Source of the DNA: Akanthomyces muscarius
Lineage: Eukaryota; Ascomycota; Sordariomycetes; Hypocreales; Cordycipitaceae
Assembly (NCBI RefSeq): GCF_028009165.1
Contig: NC_079242.1
Coordinates: 3,968,001-4,032,000 of the forward strand
DNA length: 64,000 nt
Direction: 5' to 3'
Shown here: positions 32,401-43,083 of the stretch, one piece after another
Position numbering within the stretch: the first letter of the stretch is position 1
Layout: every line of letters starts with the position of its first letter
Position numbers and translations under genes: made by a program
Notes under the pieces: generated by a model
Database searches by the model: none
Seen by the model: only the letters and a program-made list of their open reading frames with translations
Told to the model about the DNA's origin: nothing

Positions 32401-35075
32401 AAGGTTTTAAGCTCCCGGTTGTAAAGATTTTCGTCATCCTCGAATTCCTGCAAGAGTTCGCTTTCCGAGAAGCCAGCCGGGACGCCCTGCTTTCGACGGA
32501 GACTGGGTCGGGATCGATTCTTCATGCCTTGGGGGACAGAAGCTTGGTCTGGAAGCGACAGAACCGACATTAGATCGGAATGGCTAGTAACTCGTCTTTT
32601 GGCCAAGCCATGTTGTTTCTTGAGAGACGCCTGGCTGGACTTGGACATGATGGTTGACTCTGACCCAGTAGACTGGGTGGCTCGGGATGTAGCATCAGAG
32701 CCAGTGAGCGCTGAGCTTACGGCACTGGACCCGTCATCAGACACGATTGTTGACAATTCATGATGTCCATTGGTAGGAGGGGGGTGTCGAGGTGCAGCCA
32801 TTTTGGGCGGGTCGGCGTGGTGGCCACTAGCAGTAGATTCTGTAAGCTGTGACTCGGTGTATCTGCTAGACAAAGCCGACCCTTCAGTGTAGTCGTCGCT
32901 GTAATCCTGGTCGTGCAGTTCATGTCGTTGTGGCTCCTCGGTCCTATATGCCTTTCCAGGCCCAGCAAAGGCTGCAGATTCTCCCGAAAAAGCATTCTTA
33001 AACATGTCGAGGAAGTCTTTCTTGTTTTTGAGAGGTGATGAAGTGGCGCGTTTGGCCCGGGTTCTCTTAAGCTCCGCTGGGCTGGTTTCCTTTGTGTGTG
33101 CCTCTTTTTCCTGCTCTTTGGGCACCTTCTTTTCCTCCGACAGTTCTGCTGCCGTTACATCTGTATTAGCTGTAGATGCGTCTGATATTTGTTCGGAGGC
33201 AACGTGTTTCTGCGAGGGGCGTCTTGGTGTACCCATGGTCTGAGCTCGCCGTCTTTGGAGACTCTCGGCTCGAATATGCTTTCCGGAAGCTTCGACAAGG
33301 CTAGCCAAGTCCTTGGGTCCAGGGGTAGTGGATGATTTGGCAGGAGCTTCTTTCTTTATTGAAGACATGGACGTTTTCGACTCGTCAGTTTTCTGGGTGG
33401 CCACAGATTCTTCAGTTGAAGGCTGCTTCTTGATAGTGGGTGCCGGTACTTCCTTGGGGGTTTCTAGGAAGGGATCAACCGTTGTGTTGAGCCACCTTTC
33501 AATACTCGGCGGCTTGTTTGGACCTTGTGGGCGAGGTGGCTCATTCATGTCCTTCATCATCTTCTTCCCTTCCTCTACAACCTTCTTGAAGACGTTGGGG
33601 ACTCCCTTGAAGCTTGACTTGCGGTCAACATTGAGCTTTTTCGGGCGGTATCTGCCAGAGAGATCCAGCTCACTGAAGGCAGAGTGACCAAATGGGATGT
33701 CACCGGGAATATCAGCAAGGGTCTTTGAAGTAAGTTTAGAGTCAAGATCAGACTCGGGTCGCAGCGAGCTGCTGAGATTGGAGGCTTCATCGTCAAGGCG
33801 TGAAGTCATGTCCGTTTCAGCCGTTGTTGTAGATAAATGTGACCTGGCAGCTGTCTTTTTGGTAGCTTCTCGCCTCGTTTTCGTCTTGCTCGGTGTTTCA
33901 TTGGCATTCTCATTCTTGTCGGCTGACATGCTTTTGCTGCGCCGACGAATAGGTTTCTTGGTACCTTCTGATGGCGGTGAGGAAACATCACTTGGCTCGG
34001 CGCTCAGTGCAGATCGTGATGAGCCTGCAATGCTCTTGCTCCGCCGACTTGCCGGAGGGCGATAGGTTTGTCCAGGGAAAGAAATGTCGGAGCCAGTAGT
34101 AGTGGGACGGACGCGTATGCCATCGTCTCGGACCACTGAAGAGTCGTTTGAACCGGTCACGCGGATTCCGTCGTCGCCATACTGCTTGTACTTGGGTTTT
34201 AAGCGCGCTGTCGAGCGGCTGGCCGCGCTGCCAACCTGGGAGCCAGATTCGTATTCGTCTGGTACCTCGATTTTGGCGGCCCATGCTTTGATCTTGCTGG
34301 AAACGGGAGGGTTGGGAGTAGGGTGCAAAACAAAGGCTTTCGCATTTTGCGGATTGGAGTCCTTGGGGGGTGACGGCGACACCTTTCGCGCGGGGGACTT
34401 TTTAGCGTTTCGACGCATCCAGTTTGAGTCGCTCACTACACGCTTCTTAGGCGGTGAGAGCGATCTGGTATCATCTTCTGTGCCGTCGTCTCTGACAGAA
34501 GAGTCAGGATTGTCGTCGGTTTTTGGAGCATTGGGCACAAATTTGGGCGCCGGTGGATTCGACCTTAACCGCATCTTTATTCGCACACGGTCCTCTTCTG
34601 TAACACTCTCGATCTCCTCGCCGTCAAAGGCTACGTCGCTGGGCTCCGTGGCTGCATAGTTCGGGTTGGAAGTGGCCATGGTTTCGCCGTGACTGCGCTG
34701 CCACACCTGCACCCGTTCTCGGACACCGCCGGGCTGCTGCAGCTTGCGGACTGAATTCTGCCTCATCTCTTGGCGCATGTTGGCACGCATCTCTGCCTTG
34801 ACGGCATCGATGCTCTGGCGTCGTTTTCGAGCTGCGGCAACGCGAGCCGCGGTCTGTTTTCCGCTGAAGAAGTCGGACAAGAGAGTGGGCTCATTTTTCT
34901 TGGAGTCGCTGCGCCTGCCTCCCTGGGCGGCGGCAGGAGCGGAATAGGGCGCATCTCCAGGGCTGCCTCTGATCTTTGCTTGCGGTGTCTCGGGCGATAT
35001 TCGATTGCGAGGTTTGCGCGGCGTCGTAGGAGGAGGCCGCTCGGTTTCGTCGCTCGGGGACGATTCAGACGACAT
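29463..35075 (-). CDS. Giant intronless, largely disordered protein with conserved PH-like C-terminal modules
   Basis: One uninterrupted frame of 1870 codons with a clean ATG. The N-terminal 900 residues are low-complexity (Ser, Pro, Thr, Lys, Asp) with many phosphorylation-type SP/TP sites, and have no recognised domain. From about residue 930 the sequence becomes globular. A helical region (ELLQEFEDDENLYNRELKTL) is followed by a PH-like segment near residue 1190 (HFDMVIMLRGAYKNRTWHE), another disordered Pro-rich linker, a second PH-like segment near residue 1580 (RLYETYNGGNFRFRCHSAPE), and a final domain (VRLHLLVTSTKWEDCGNCIL) to the C-terminus. Similar proteins are widespread in Pezizomycotina and are sometimes labelled 'SRm160/300 splicing coactivator', a label I would not trust because it rests on low complexity. 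The PH-like folds suggest membrane or cortical scaffolding; this is inference. Confidence 0.85.
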   Translation of the reverse strand: MSSESSPSDETERPPPTTPRKPRNRISPETPQAKIRGSPGDAPYSAPAAAQGGRRSDSKKNEPTLLSDFFSGKQTAARVAAARKRRQSIDAVKAEMRANMRQEMRQNSVRKLQQPGGVRERVQVWQRSHGETMATSNPNYAATEPSDVAFDGEEIESVTEEDRVRIKMRLRSNPPAPKFVPNAPKTDDNPDSSVRDDGTEDDTRSLSPPKKRVVSDSNWMRRNAKKSPARKVSPSPPKDSNPQNAKAFVLHPTPNPPVSSKIKAWAAKIEVPDEYESGSQVGSAASRSTARLKPKYKQYGDDGIRVTGSNDSSVVRDDGIRVRPTTTGSDISFPGQTYRPPASRRSKSIAGSSRSALSAEPSDVSSPPSEGTKKPIRRRSKSMSADKNENANETPSKTKTRREATKKTAARSHLSTTTAETDMTSRLDDEASNLSSSLRPESDLDSKLTSKTLADIPGDIPFGHSAFSELDLSGRYRPKKLNVDRKSSFKGVPNVFKKVVEEGKKMMKDMNEPPRPQGPNKPPSIERWLNTTVDPFLETPKEVPAPTIKKQPSTEESVATQKTDESKTSMSSIKKEAPAKSSTTPGPKDLASLVEASGKHIRAESLQRRRAQTMGTPRRPSQKHVASEQISDASTANTDVTAAELSEEKKVPKEQEKEAHTKETSPAELKRTRAKRATSSPLKNKKDFLDMFKNAFSGESAAFAGPGKAYRTEEPQRHELHDQDYSDDYTEGSALSSRYTESQLTESTASGHHADPPKMAAPRHPPPTNGHHELSTIVSDDGSSAVSSALTGSDATSRATQSTGSESTIMSKSSQASLKKQHGLAKRRVTSHSDLMSVLSLPDQASVPQGMKNRSRPSLRRKQGVPAGFSESELLQEFEDDENLYNRELKTLVDGVIPVLLSDVVNNNDATTLFSTGGGSQADAISKAVVGMGVALEKLRHAHKKAPVQDIRRLAHWAHAVVPMYNSYLGAWRLGFQDLVVNLAPAAGHPEDEDSLLDALPRNEHGDIINENGESVAVGYLLKRPLVRIKHMTKLIKCIDSIVGSQDTNQLLRDFENLQEKSRRRHREETARIEDEDAINTDVTKCRDIRTLGAVTPAAINPNLQVNAKDTFALSFTHSNGQRLECRVELVYRDNPLQPNQPGDLLIREPGDGKEGRKSYLLFPPIQMALCSARTGEGHFDMVIMLRGAYKNRTWHELLSLTADDEDQILDWLDLLPLNPIPPREPEPSVVGDDEPDNSRDVPVGVARPASSRGPGAPKAAALAARPQSPLVKTAQEPQTPTKHNNGAGCDRATTLPPPESQHDKTPAPPTYNVMNWDDGTYQEEENLLPQPLKIKKTSPPRGSRQDGAPPPPAHRTLPPTPEEDQKDPNLLAPPEPSDRVKRRKSSPLKHEYLPSDASSGGSSSPSPEHSDEDSSDDDLDSMDIPETEIGVSIAKEAQKTPPAPPNIESILSQSDCSVTPSNSASQACGVYPPRSTAEQQDNTTRYMASLSRWSDKGAWKDLSQHPCAIVVSAGLVEAYAFRTGNGQSKSTRLDEQPLIALDLTPLVLIRQSTALDLEIRSSVQMHSRLYETYNGGNFRFRCHSAPECFALYMAVHQARLSNQKFIQLENEARFRGFGEKHETEADDRAGRRRSWFGRKNSYRSSPRGARSQDGESAAHSSTPSATSFLKRLTQSGNAAFNLEHSSIDRQSRGGSGQNSLYTSGSSSASGGASPRSPSVSTGNATGQRGPMDAENIRVRLHLLVTSTKWEDCGNCILKIRRPPPGWHQALLADHGLEKRITVQNQPKKDGDESKVLLDAVLGSGCFSAMGSRGIVCGIWEEVQGADGVVGMVPAKNNPGGKIKKYCFQLSTAAEANWVLRMVHQEVLRA

Positions 35076-35898
35076 GGTTCCCTGATCGAGGTGATGGGGT
35101 TAGCATAATGGCGGCGGCCAAGCGGGAAATAATGCACTTGAATCCAGTAGTGATGCTAGTGCAAAGCGACGCAAGACGGTTAGGGGCGTACTTTGGAGAG
35201 GAGAAAGCCGCATGCTTGTGTATCCCGCGAGCAGAAAGCGCACGCTGTGCTACCTCGACATGGCCAGGGAAGACTCGAAGTGGCAGGAGGGTCTCTTTGT
35301 TGCAATGCCAAAGGCGGAAACACCCAAAATAGACCACAAAGGAGAGAACCCTTGCTGGAATACGTATGCGAACGGAGGCTCGGGCCGCAATACGGACAGT
35401 GTCGGGCGGTGAGGCCTGGGTCGATGGTCGATAGTTGCAGCTATTTACAAACGCAGGCGCATGTAGCTAGGTGGGTATGTATGCATACAGGTATAAGGTA
35501 CGATTCGGCCTGACACGAGGGATTGAGTCAAGGTATCGAGTTTATCCAAGCGAAAGTATGTACAAAGAAAAGCGTAACGGGAGTACTAGGTGAAAGGAGG
35601 AGAATTTTTGGCGGCAAGGAGGAAGAGCCAGACGTAGCCCGCAGCGTCCGAACAGCAGGTGATGCGGCGATGCGACGAGAGCTTGCCAGTCGCATGGCAA
35701 GCAACAAGGTACAGGCAGTGCCGTAGCTTGGATCTGAAGGTCGAGGCGCTGGATGCCGCAGTAACCAACGGGGCCCGCTACCTTAGTGGGGAGAGGTAAA
35801 CAATGGGGAGGGGCCGGGGCTTTGCATTTGCGTTTGCATTGCAACCTTGATATGGGCGCAGCTAAGCAGGGGGAGGTGCCAGGAGCTACTGGTACAGT

Positions 35899-35918
35899 GC
35901 TTAAAGTGGCTTAAAGTG
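35899..35918. repeat. Tandem 10-bp repeat
   Basis: Two exact copies of GCTTAAAGTG followed by a partial third (GCTTTT). Short and of no clear function. Confidence 0.5.
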
Positions 35919-37003
35919 GCTTTTTTCCTTGTCTTCTCTTGTCAGTGTCACTGTATTTAGCGCGAGACAGCTGGTAATATCCCGACTACAGTGGTCTCAG
36001 TCACCTATAATTAACACGTTGGCACTCATGTTAGTGGCCGACGCACCTAAAACGCCACCCCCACTTGGGTGCAGCACCGCCAGCTGCGCGTCCTCTTGCG
36101 GCCCCTCCAAGCAAGTATCTTTTGCACCAGCAACGCACCCACGAGGTACTTTTATTCGCCTGTAGTAGGCTCCACCGCCATCGCCTTGTTATGATCCCAT
36201 CCAGCCAGTGCCAGCCAACCTTTGGCTAGCAGCATCATGGCCAGCGCAGCAAGTAATCATCATCTATTTATCCCATCCATCCTCTCTGCGGGCTGGGCAC
36301 AAATCCGCTCTGCTGAATCTGCTGGCGCATGCATGTTGTACATGACAGCATTTTATGCAGCCTGGCTTCTTCTCTCCGTCCCGTCTCGGCACTCCCCATT
36401 TGCCCACCACGGCACGCCTCCCGCTGCCGCCGCCTCGTTTACGATTTGTCGCCTGATGCTCCCAAAGCTGCACGTCCACGATCAAGGCTTCAATACCACA
36501 ACGCTTCAAGTTCACCCAGGACCGCAGCATGCCACCACCCTCTCAGTCACCTAACTCCGGTCTCCCTGCAGAAAAGGGGGTCTACTAACGTGGCCAAGAC
36601 ACTGTACCTCCTAGGAAAGGACAAAAAGCGCCGTTAAAATTGCAGAGGGCAAAAGACGAGAAACCTAAAAACACGAGGCACTCAAACTGTAACCAATCTT
36701 CTCTAGCTTCCGTCAAGTGGTGGCCCGGGCCGGTGGCTGGAGCATATGACTGCGACACGATGCTCCCGACTCTTGTCAGGTGTGCACCCATTTACCCATT
36801 TGCGCTGCATGTTACACACCACATCCTAGATGGCGCCCATCCATCACGCCGACAGTCCACTGATACAGTAGTAAAATTCCCGTGCTGTAAAAATAAAATA
36901 AAAAACACTCTCCAGTCTCCTCGAGGCTCTGATCGACACCAGATCAGCTCGATTAGCAGCGCGACCCTTCTGTAGCGATCGGGAGCTTATGATCCGATAG
37001 TTC

Positions 37004-37112
37004 ACGAATAGAATCGTTCATATTCGGTATTGACACAGAAATAGAGAGCTTTTAGTCAGATAGTTTAGAGATTCAGTGATTTCTATTCAGTATTGAATAG
37101 TTACTCTATTCG
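37004..37112. repeat. AT-rich imperfect inverted repeat
   Basis: ACGAATAGA near 37004 is mirrored by CTATTCGT at 37105-37112. Between them, TATTCGGTATTGA and TATTCAGTATTGAATAG also resemble one another. The whole could fold into an imperfect hairpin of about 110 nt or be a small degenerate element. It lies within 60 bp of the carboxypeptidase stop codon. Confidence 0.35.
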
Positions 37113-37166
37113 TATATATATGTACTGCGTCATCGCGCGTCGTTGGACTCATGAAACCACACCCAC

Positions 37167-39051
37167 TCAGCAATCCCTGGTCCAGCAAGGAATCTTAACA
37201 GTGCCGTTACCCAGATCGCCCTTGGGCTGGGTGATGTTGCTGATCTGAGGTAGCGTAAAGGCAGACACCTGGCTCAGGCTATCGATGCGACCGAGGAGCT
37301 TCTCCAGAGTACGGAAAGACGCCGACGGGGTGTACTCGGGCCCTTCATGTCCCGCAAGCTGAGACACCACAAAAGAGAGGCCGCGCTCATGATGAGTGGT
37401 TCCCATAACGCCGTAGCCTGCTGGCAGCTCGTTGGCGTAAAAGTTGGGGTCGCCTTCATCGGTGAACAGCTGCTCGGGGTCGAAGCCGTAGGCAGGAACA
37501 TAGAAGGGGTCGCTCGGCGCCTGTTGGAAGCCGAGCTGGCCAGCCCAGGTCATATTCTGAATGCCCAGGAGGATGCCGTTGAGTGACAAGAGATAGTCGC
37601 TCGTTCCTTCGGCAATGATGACGTTCTTCGTCTGCTCAATGACCTGCGGGAGGGCATATACACCCGCAGGCACCGACTGGTCGTCGACGCCCTCGGGGAA
37701 CACCTGCTTGCACTGCGCCCACTTGACATGGGGCTTGACGTGAATGGCCGACTGCACATCGCGGCGGTTGAACCACGAGTCTTTTCCGGACAGAGGATCG
37801 TTGCGCTCCGGGCAGCGGTCTACAATGTTGTAAATGTTGAAGCAAGGGTTCTTCTTCAGCGCCTCGATGTAGATAAGATCAAATATCCGCGCGCAGTTTT
37901 GGTCGACGTAGCTTCCGTTGGGGTGCACCTTGGCATGGGGCAGCGGATTGGGGATCAGTCCCTTGGGCGGGTACACAAAGTACTCGTCACGGAAATCGGC
38001 GAAGCCGCACGACTTGTCGAGGTCGCGCAGCTTGGCAAAGCTTGGCTGGTCGACGGGCATCAGATTGTAGTGCTGGTCCAGGTACGGAAATGCGACGGGC
38101 GACGACTGCAGCGTTTCGCCCCAGGAGATGCCGTCCCAGACGAGCAGGCCGCTCATGTCATAGTATGTCTTGTCATCCTGGTCGAGCATGTGCTTGGCGA
38201 GATACGGCCCGTACATGCCGGCGTAGGACTCGCCGGCAATGTAAACCTTCCACCCTTCCATGCCAAACGTCTTGACAAAGTTCTTCCAGAAGCCGATGAA
38301 TTGCTTAGCAATATCGTCTTCGTTGTAAATGGTCTCGTTGCCCTTGGTGAAACCGACGCCGACGGGCTGCTCGAGCCAGACAATGTTGGACAGGAGATGG
38401 AAGCTGAAGGGGTTGCGCTTGGGCTTTTCCATACCCTCGCCCCAAGAAATGGGGCCGTTTTCCTCGAGGAATCCGAGCAGCGAAGAGCATCCGGGCTAAT
38501 TAATTGCCAATTTGTCAGTTTTTGGCCACGTCCTTTTCGGCCGCATTTACTTACACCACCGTTGAGCCAGATGACAATCTCCTTCTTCTCCACAAACTCC
38601 TTCGTCGCAGTCGGGAAGAACCAGAAGAAGAGCTCGCTCGTCTCATTCTTCTTGTCCGTGATCGGGAGGTTCCCTGCGTAGGACTCGCCGACGTCCCAAT
38701 TGATCAAGGGCAGCTTCTTGCCGTCGACGTAGAATTCTGTCAAGCCCGAGTTAGCATTCCGTCTGCGCTGCGACCCGTTATCACGGGAGGTGGGCGACCC
38801 ATGGCGATCGTTGTCTTGACAGACTACGTACTCTCGGTGCCGTTGTTGCGGAAGCGCGGCGGTAGAACCTCTCCGGTTTGGTTCTTAGGCTCGGCGGCTG
38901 TTGTCGCCCGACGGCTGAGGTGCTGCGCCGAGAATTCCGGCATGTGTCGCCTCAGGAAGGCATCGCCAGAGTTGCTGTTGCGACCAGCGCTCACGAGGCC
39001 AGCCAGGCCGACAAGGCCGACAAGGCCGCTGAGAAGGAATTGGCTCTTCAT
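37167..39051 (-). CDS. Secreted serine carboxypeptidase (peptidase family S10)
   Basis: Three exons (39051-38832, 38736-38555, 38495-37167), introns of 95 and 59 nt, 576 residues. The N-terminus is a signal peptide (LLSGLVGLVGLAGLVSAG). The second intron falls inside the oxyanion motif, joining IVIWLNGG to PGCSSLLGF. The catalytic Ser is in IAGESYAGMYGPYLA (about S224), Asp in AEGTSDYLLSLNG (about D434) and His in SQLAGHEGPEY (about H517). Several NxS/T sites suggest glycosylation. There is no C-terminal membrane helix, so it is a secreted or vacuolar enzyme rather than a Golgi KEX1 type. It removes C-terminal amino acids from peptides, which fits extracellular nitrogen acquisition. Confidence 0.93.
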
Positions 39052-40267
39052 CGTCGTCTATAATGGACGAAAGAAAAGCTCGTGCTTCTTAGAAACGGAA
39101 TGTTCTTTCAAGGTCTTTGGGGCGGAAGGCTCTTTACATATACGGAAGACCGAACGGCCCCAGTAAACGGGGGCCGCCTTCATTTGGAAGCGGGCGAACT
39201 GCGCAATCATCATCCACCCTTTCCACCAGTGTGGCGCGGTGACCGGTAATAGGGCTCTTGGTTCCGTCCTTGGACAAGCGTCACTAAGAGCTGGTAACAA
39301 TAGCGTCAATGGCATGCTGATCCCGAATCCACTCTAGTGTCGTGAGAACTCACCCACTAATTAAATGAAGGAGAGGGGGGGACAAAACAAAAGCTATCAG
39401 TTTCTAGCTTCCCTCCCCACTCAATTCGTAAGACAGACAAAAGATCCTTCGTCATCCTCCGCCTTCGTTGTGCAAGAGCCGGTTAATGCCCAACCTGCCG
39501 CCGCCGTGGCTTCCCGCAACCTGCCGGGCGAGCCTTTCCAAGGCGCGGTGGCGCGGCTCCATAAGGCAACGCCGAGAGCCTTCAACATGGGGCTCCGACC
39601 TGCACAGCACATATTAGTGCGCAGTCTCGCCAATACCACCTGTCTAGCTGGGCGTAGCGTCCACGACCTAGCCTCAGGGCTCCAGCCGGCTAAAATTGTA
39701 TTCTGCAGCTAACTGGCTGTCCCGTTGAAGTATTACTGGTACGACAACAAGATGAGCTAGGGTCATTCGCGGCCGGAACTTTTGTACGTCAAGCCGATGG
39801 GCCAGAAATTTGCTCATGCAAGACCTCCATGGGACAGGGAACCTGGACTAGGAAATGATCAAGCGGCATATAGCTCAATTTGTTCCTCATCTCATCTACA
39901 GTAGTTATGGTTACAATCGCTCGAACTCGCAGGATCGATATAAAGATGTTGCTCTCTTGGGCAATTGTTGGTAGCTCACGCACAAATCTCAAGCTCTCTT
40001 TGTCATTCATTTTTTTCTCCGTGTACCCGGTGACTTGTTCCTTGAGTCTGTTACTACGTGGTGGGGTGAATTTGCCTCTGTGGATGAGTAGGCACACCAG
40101 GGTCATCATTAGCGGCGATCTGGGCATGCTCCTTGTCCACGCCTCACATAGATTAAAGCAATATCCTGGCCGAAACTAACCTTGAGTAAAAGGGCATATT
40201 CATATTCTCAGCTTATTCTGTCTAGGAACTATGTCAATTCTCCCAACGCTGTAGGTATTGCCTCTGT
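39052..40267. other. Intergenic region, 1.2 kb, with one doubtful ORF
   Basis: Carboxypeptidase promoter on the left and the 3' side of the GIY-YIG gene on the right. Apart from the doubtful small minus-strand ORF listed separately, nothing recognisable. Confidence 0.4.
39789..40203 (-). CDS. Doubtful small hypothetical protein
   Basis: A 121-residue protein can be built from 40203-40181 and 40131-39789 across a 49-nt intron (donor GTTAGT). The second exon alone is open with its own ATG at 40127. Its middle part (FVRELPTIAQESNIFISILRVRAIVTITTV) looks protein-like, but no family is recognised. The start is only about 65 bp after the stop of the co-oriented GIY-YIG gene. It may therefore be a 3' UTR artefact or a missed C-terminal exon rather than an independent gene. 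Confidence 0.22.
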
Positions 40268-42835
40268 TCAACTTGCGCTGGTATATCCACCGCCAACAAA
40301 ATGTTGAAGATTCGGGCCCCAGCTGTGGCCAGGGGGGTCGAGATACAGGTAGCGACGGGGTCTTTTCGATATGGCAACTGCCTCATCACCGTAGATGATC
40401 TTGTCTCCCAATGTGTTCGTTTTTGCAACTGTTGCATACCCAGTCCGAGATGGATAATATTCAACAACTTCACCACTGCTATTCTTGCCTCTCAGTCGGA
40501 ACGCAACGCGGCGTGCAATATCCTCTGACAGGGCATCTTTAGCAAACAGATTGCAATGAGTTTGGCCCTCGTCAGCTATTTCGATTTTAATTGACATGGT
40601 CCCTGCCACTATCCCTGCCGAAGCAGGCACAGGAATCTGTACGAAACAAAGCTTGATGTTCCACGTCGTTCCGCTTGTCATGTGGTAGCTGTAGGTGAGA
40701 TCCGTGCCCACTTCTTGCGACCATTTCTTGATCGTAGTAAGCCGTTTCAAGAATTGTCGGCTCGTTGAGATGTCATTGTTCTGACGCTGGGTGCTATCCA
40801 CTGTCATTTCGTCGCTGATGATTGTGTTTTCCTCAAGCACTGCGACTGCCTTTCTTGTTCCCCAGTCAATATCCTCAAACTTGGCGTCATCGGTTTTTTC
40901 CTCTGCAACGCTCAGTTCAGCTGATGAGAACGCAGAAGCTGAACCCTGTAATAACGCCTTGCTAGAGCTTCGTCTTTTTTTATGGCGAGGCTCCCGACCA
41001 AACCTATCTTCCAGTCGCGCAGTGACGACGTCATATACTCCCTGAACTTCACTTACTTGAGAAGGATCAAGCTTCTTCCACCCTTCCCATTGTATTTCTT
41101 TCTTCGTGTCGCGGTTTTCAGCGCTCTTCCTATGCGTTCTTCGTTCGGCATTGCGTGCCAAGCAATGTAATAGGATGACCAGTCCCTGAATAATTCCGCC
41201 TCCAGCTCGCTCCAAACTCTCAACATCATCTTCAGTAAACCCTTTTCTGAAAAGCCAAGTGAGAAAACTTGCGTCCAAATCATTCCTGCAAAACACTTTA
41301 TCTCCGTCATTCTCTTGCTTCCTGGCTCGAATAATCCCGAATAGCACGCTGCTTGTTTCCATGAAGTACGGCCGTAAATTCTTTAAGCCCACAATTGCAG
41401 CTGCACATTTAAATATCTCACTAATCATCAGAGCTTTATTCGCAGATATGGAATGAATATCTGCTGGCATTTCTGGACAGCGTATGTAAAGGCGTTTCGG
41501 TGTATGTCCATCTTCCTGACTTACGATGTACTCGACTCGATAGCCACACCGGAGTTGGAGATAGCGCCAGGCCTGTCGCTGGTCATGGACAAGTCCCGCC
41601 GTGGCTGCCACGTACGGACGTGCTCCACATAGAAGAACCACTTTCGAAGAGCTCTGTCGAATGATGGCTCGGTTCAACTCTTGTACGAGAGAGCTCGAGC
41701 GCGGATTCCGTAAATCGAAAGGGTTTAAGACATCATACTTTGTGAAGTCAAAGGTCCAAACAAGAGCGCTGTTGGCATCAAACCCCGTTCGCTCCAGTAC
41801 CCATGGAAGGCCTGTGTGAGTTTTTGGCATTGGCGATGATTCCCTTAGGTCGGACTCAATTGCAGACGCGTAATCGAGAATGAAACTGATGGGTGCCGTC
41901 AGAGAGCCAAGTGGGCCATTCGTGGCAACATGCTCATATCGATCGTCGAACCATTGGGCAGGAAGACGATCGTTTGTTGCTGGCGCGTGCTGAAAAGAGA
42001 GTTCTAGATCACTCAGACAATTTTTGTCGCCGATTGCCTGCTGAAGCGCAGTAAAAAATTGAGGCGCCGCCCACGGAGGCTCCCGAATGTGTGTAGTCGT
42101 TTCTTCAACTTTCAGCCGAGACTTCATCGCCCTGCGAAACTCGTCCCACATACTAATTTGAGGATCGGCCGATCTCCTCACAGGTGTAACGTAAGGTAGC
42201 CTCATGATTTCATCAGTAAGATTTGAGTTCTGTGCGAATGGGCACAGTATGTTTAGACCAAGTCCCGAGCTATATTCGGATTCGGCATCGGATCTTGAGG
42301 GGCTGCAGCCGCCATGATCGGACTTAAAAACTCTAATGAACAGGGTTTCAAGCATGTCGGATACGATCTGTCTGTCGATGGATCTTCCCATGCTGTAAGG
42401 CAGTGACCAGAGCCGTAAGAAATTAGCCCGCCGGTAGCCGTTGCCCAGCCAGACAATAAAGTAATGCAACGAGGAATTTTTGCATTTCAAAATAGATTGG
42501 CAGTGATCAATCATAATTCTTCGAGTGGACTTGATTGTCTGACCAACATAAAATCGCAGGTAGTTATCGCATCGACTATCGGTGACGTAGTCTAGGTAGC
42601 CCACGTTCAATGGCCACGGCTCTGACTGCTGCAATCTGATCTTTTCCAGCGCCGTCGGAGTGAGAAGCTCGCCCTGAAGGGCAAGAATGTTACGATCGAT
42701 ATGCTCCAGCATAAAGTCGGCATATTTCTCTATTCCAGGCCATGTTCGGATTGTTTCTTTATACTGCGAGAGGTCTGGTAATGGAAGCCGGTCATTGTTG
42801 ACATCGTCGAGAAGCCGCATGCATTCGCTCTTCAT
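40268..42835 (-). CDS. Putative GIY-YIG-like nuclease domain protein
   Basis: Single exon, 855 residues, ATG at 42835. Residues 79-163 carry the layout of a GIY-YIG endonuclease: GYLDY (GIY position, 79-83), YVGQT (YIG position, 96-100), Arg 105/106, His 111, the strand YFIVWLGNG, and a Glu in DMLETLFIRVF (about E163) at the expected catalytic place. The family cuts DNA in repair, restriction, intron homing and Penelope-type retroelements. The remaining 690 residues match nothing I recognise. They contain a Lys/Arg-rich patch (REPRHKKRRSSSKA, about residues 625-640) that could be a nuclear localisation signal, and no reverse transcriptase. A zinc-knuckle ORF lies just upstream on the same strand. 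The nuclease call rests on motif spacing only. Confidence 0.6.
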   Translation of the reverse strand: MKSECMRLLDDVNNDRLPLPDLSQYKETIRTWPGIEKYADFMLEHIDRNILALQGELLTPTALEKIRLQQSEPWPLNVGYLDYVTDSRCDNYLRFYVGQTIKSTRRIMIDHCQSILKCKNSSLHYFIVWLGNGYRRANFLRLWSLPYSMGRSIDRQIVSDMLETLFIRVFKSDHGGCSPSRSDAESEYSSGLGLNILCPFAQNSNLTDEIMRLPYVTPVRRSADPQISMWDEFRRAMKSRLKVEETTTHIREPPWAAPQFFTALQQAIGDKNCLSDLELSFQHAPATNDRLPAQWFDDRYEHVATNGPLGSLTAPISFILDYASAIESDLRESSPMPKTHTGLPWVLERTGFDANSALVWTFDFTKYDVLNPFDLRNPRSSSLVQELNRAIIRQSSSKVVLLCGARPYVAATAGLVHDQRQAWRYLQLRCGYRVEYIVSQEDGHTPKRLYIRCPEMPADIHSISANKALMISEIFKCAAAIVGLKNLRPYFMETSSVLFGIIRARKQENDGDKVFCRNDLDASFLTWLFRKGFTEDDVESLERAGGGIIQGLVILLHCLARNAERRTHRKSAENRDTKKEIQWEGWKKLDPSQVSEVQGVYDVVTARLEDRFGREPRHKKRRSSSKALLQGSASAFSSAELSVAEEKTDDAKFEDIDWGTRKAVAVLEENTIISDEMTVDSTQRQNNDISTSRQFLKRLTTIKKWSQEVGTDLTYSYHMTSGTTWNIKLCFVQIPVPASAGIVAGTMSIKIEIADEGQTHCNLFAKDALSEDIARRVAFRLRGKNSSGEVVEYYPSRTGYATVAKTNTLGDKIIYGDEAVAISKRPRRYLYLDPPGHSWGPNLQHFVGGGYTSAS

Positions 42836-43083
42836 ACTTGGCAGAGTAACGTATTTTGACTGATCTTTTGTTCGAGGTGGCTTTTAAAAAGTTAAATCGA
42901 GGTCTGTACACAGCTCGGGGAATTCAGTTTGCATACCAGGTGCGCAACGTCTCCGATGTCTTGCCAAGCTTCGGAGTCATGGCACGGTCCCAGGATAGAG
43001 ATATTTAGCGCTCTTAGGGGGTAGGCTCTCTCTTCTTCTATTTTTTCGAACGACAAAACTCGTGCACGAGACTGACTCTGATT

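Larger units (their letters stand above)
35076..37166. other. Intergenic region, 2.1 kb
   Basis: No supported gene. A perfect tandem 10-mer GCTTAAAGTG lies at 35899-35918. Several short repeats of GCCAGC type occur near 36200. An AT-rich imperfect inverted repeat lies at about 37004-37112, next to the carboxypeptidase 3' end. Confidence 0.5.
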
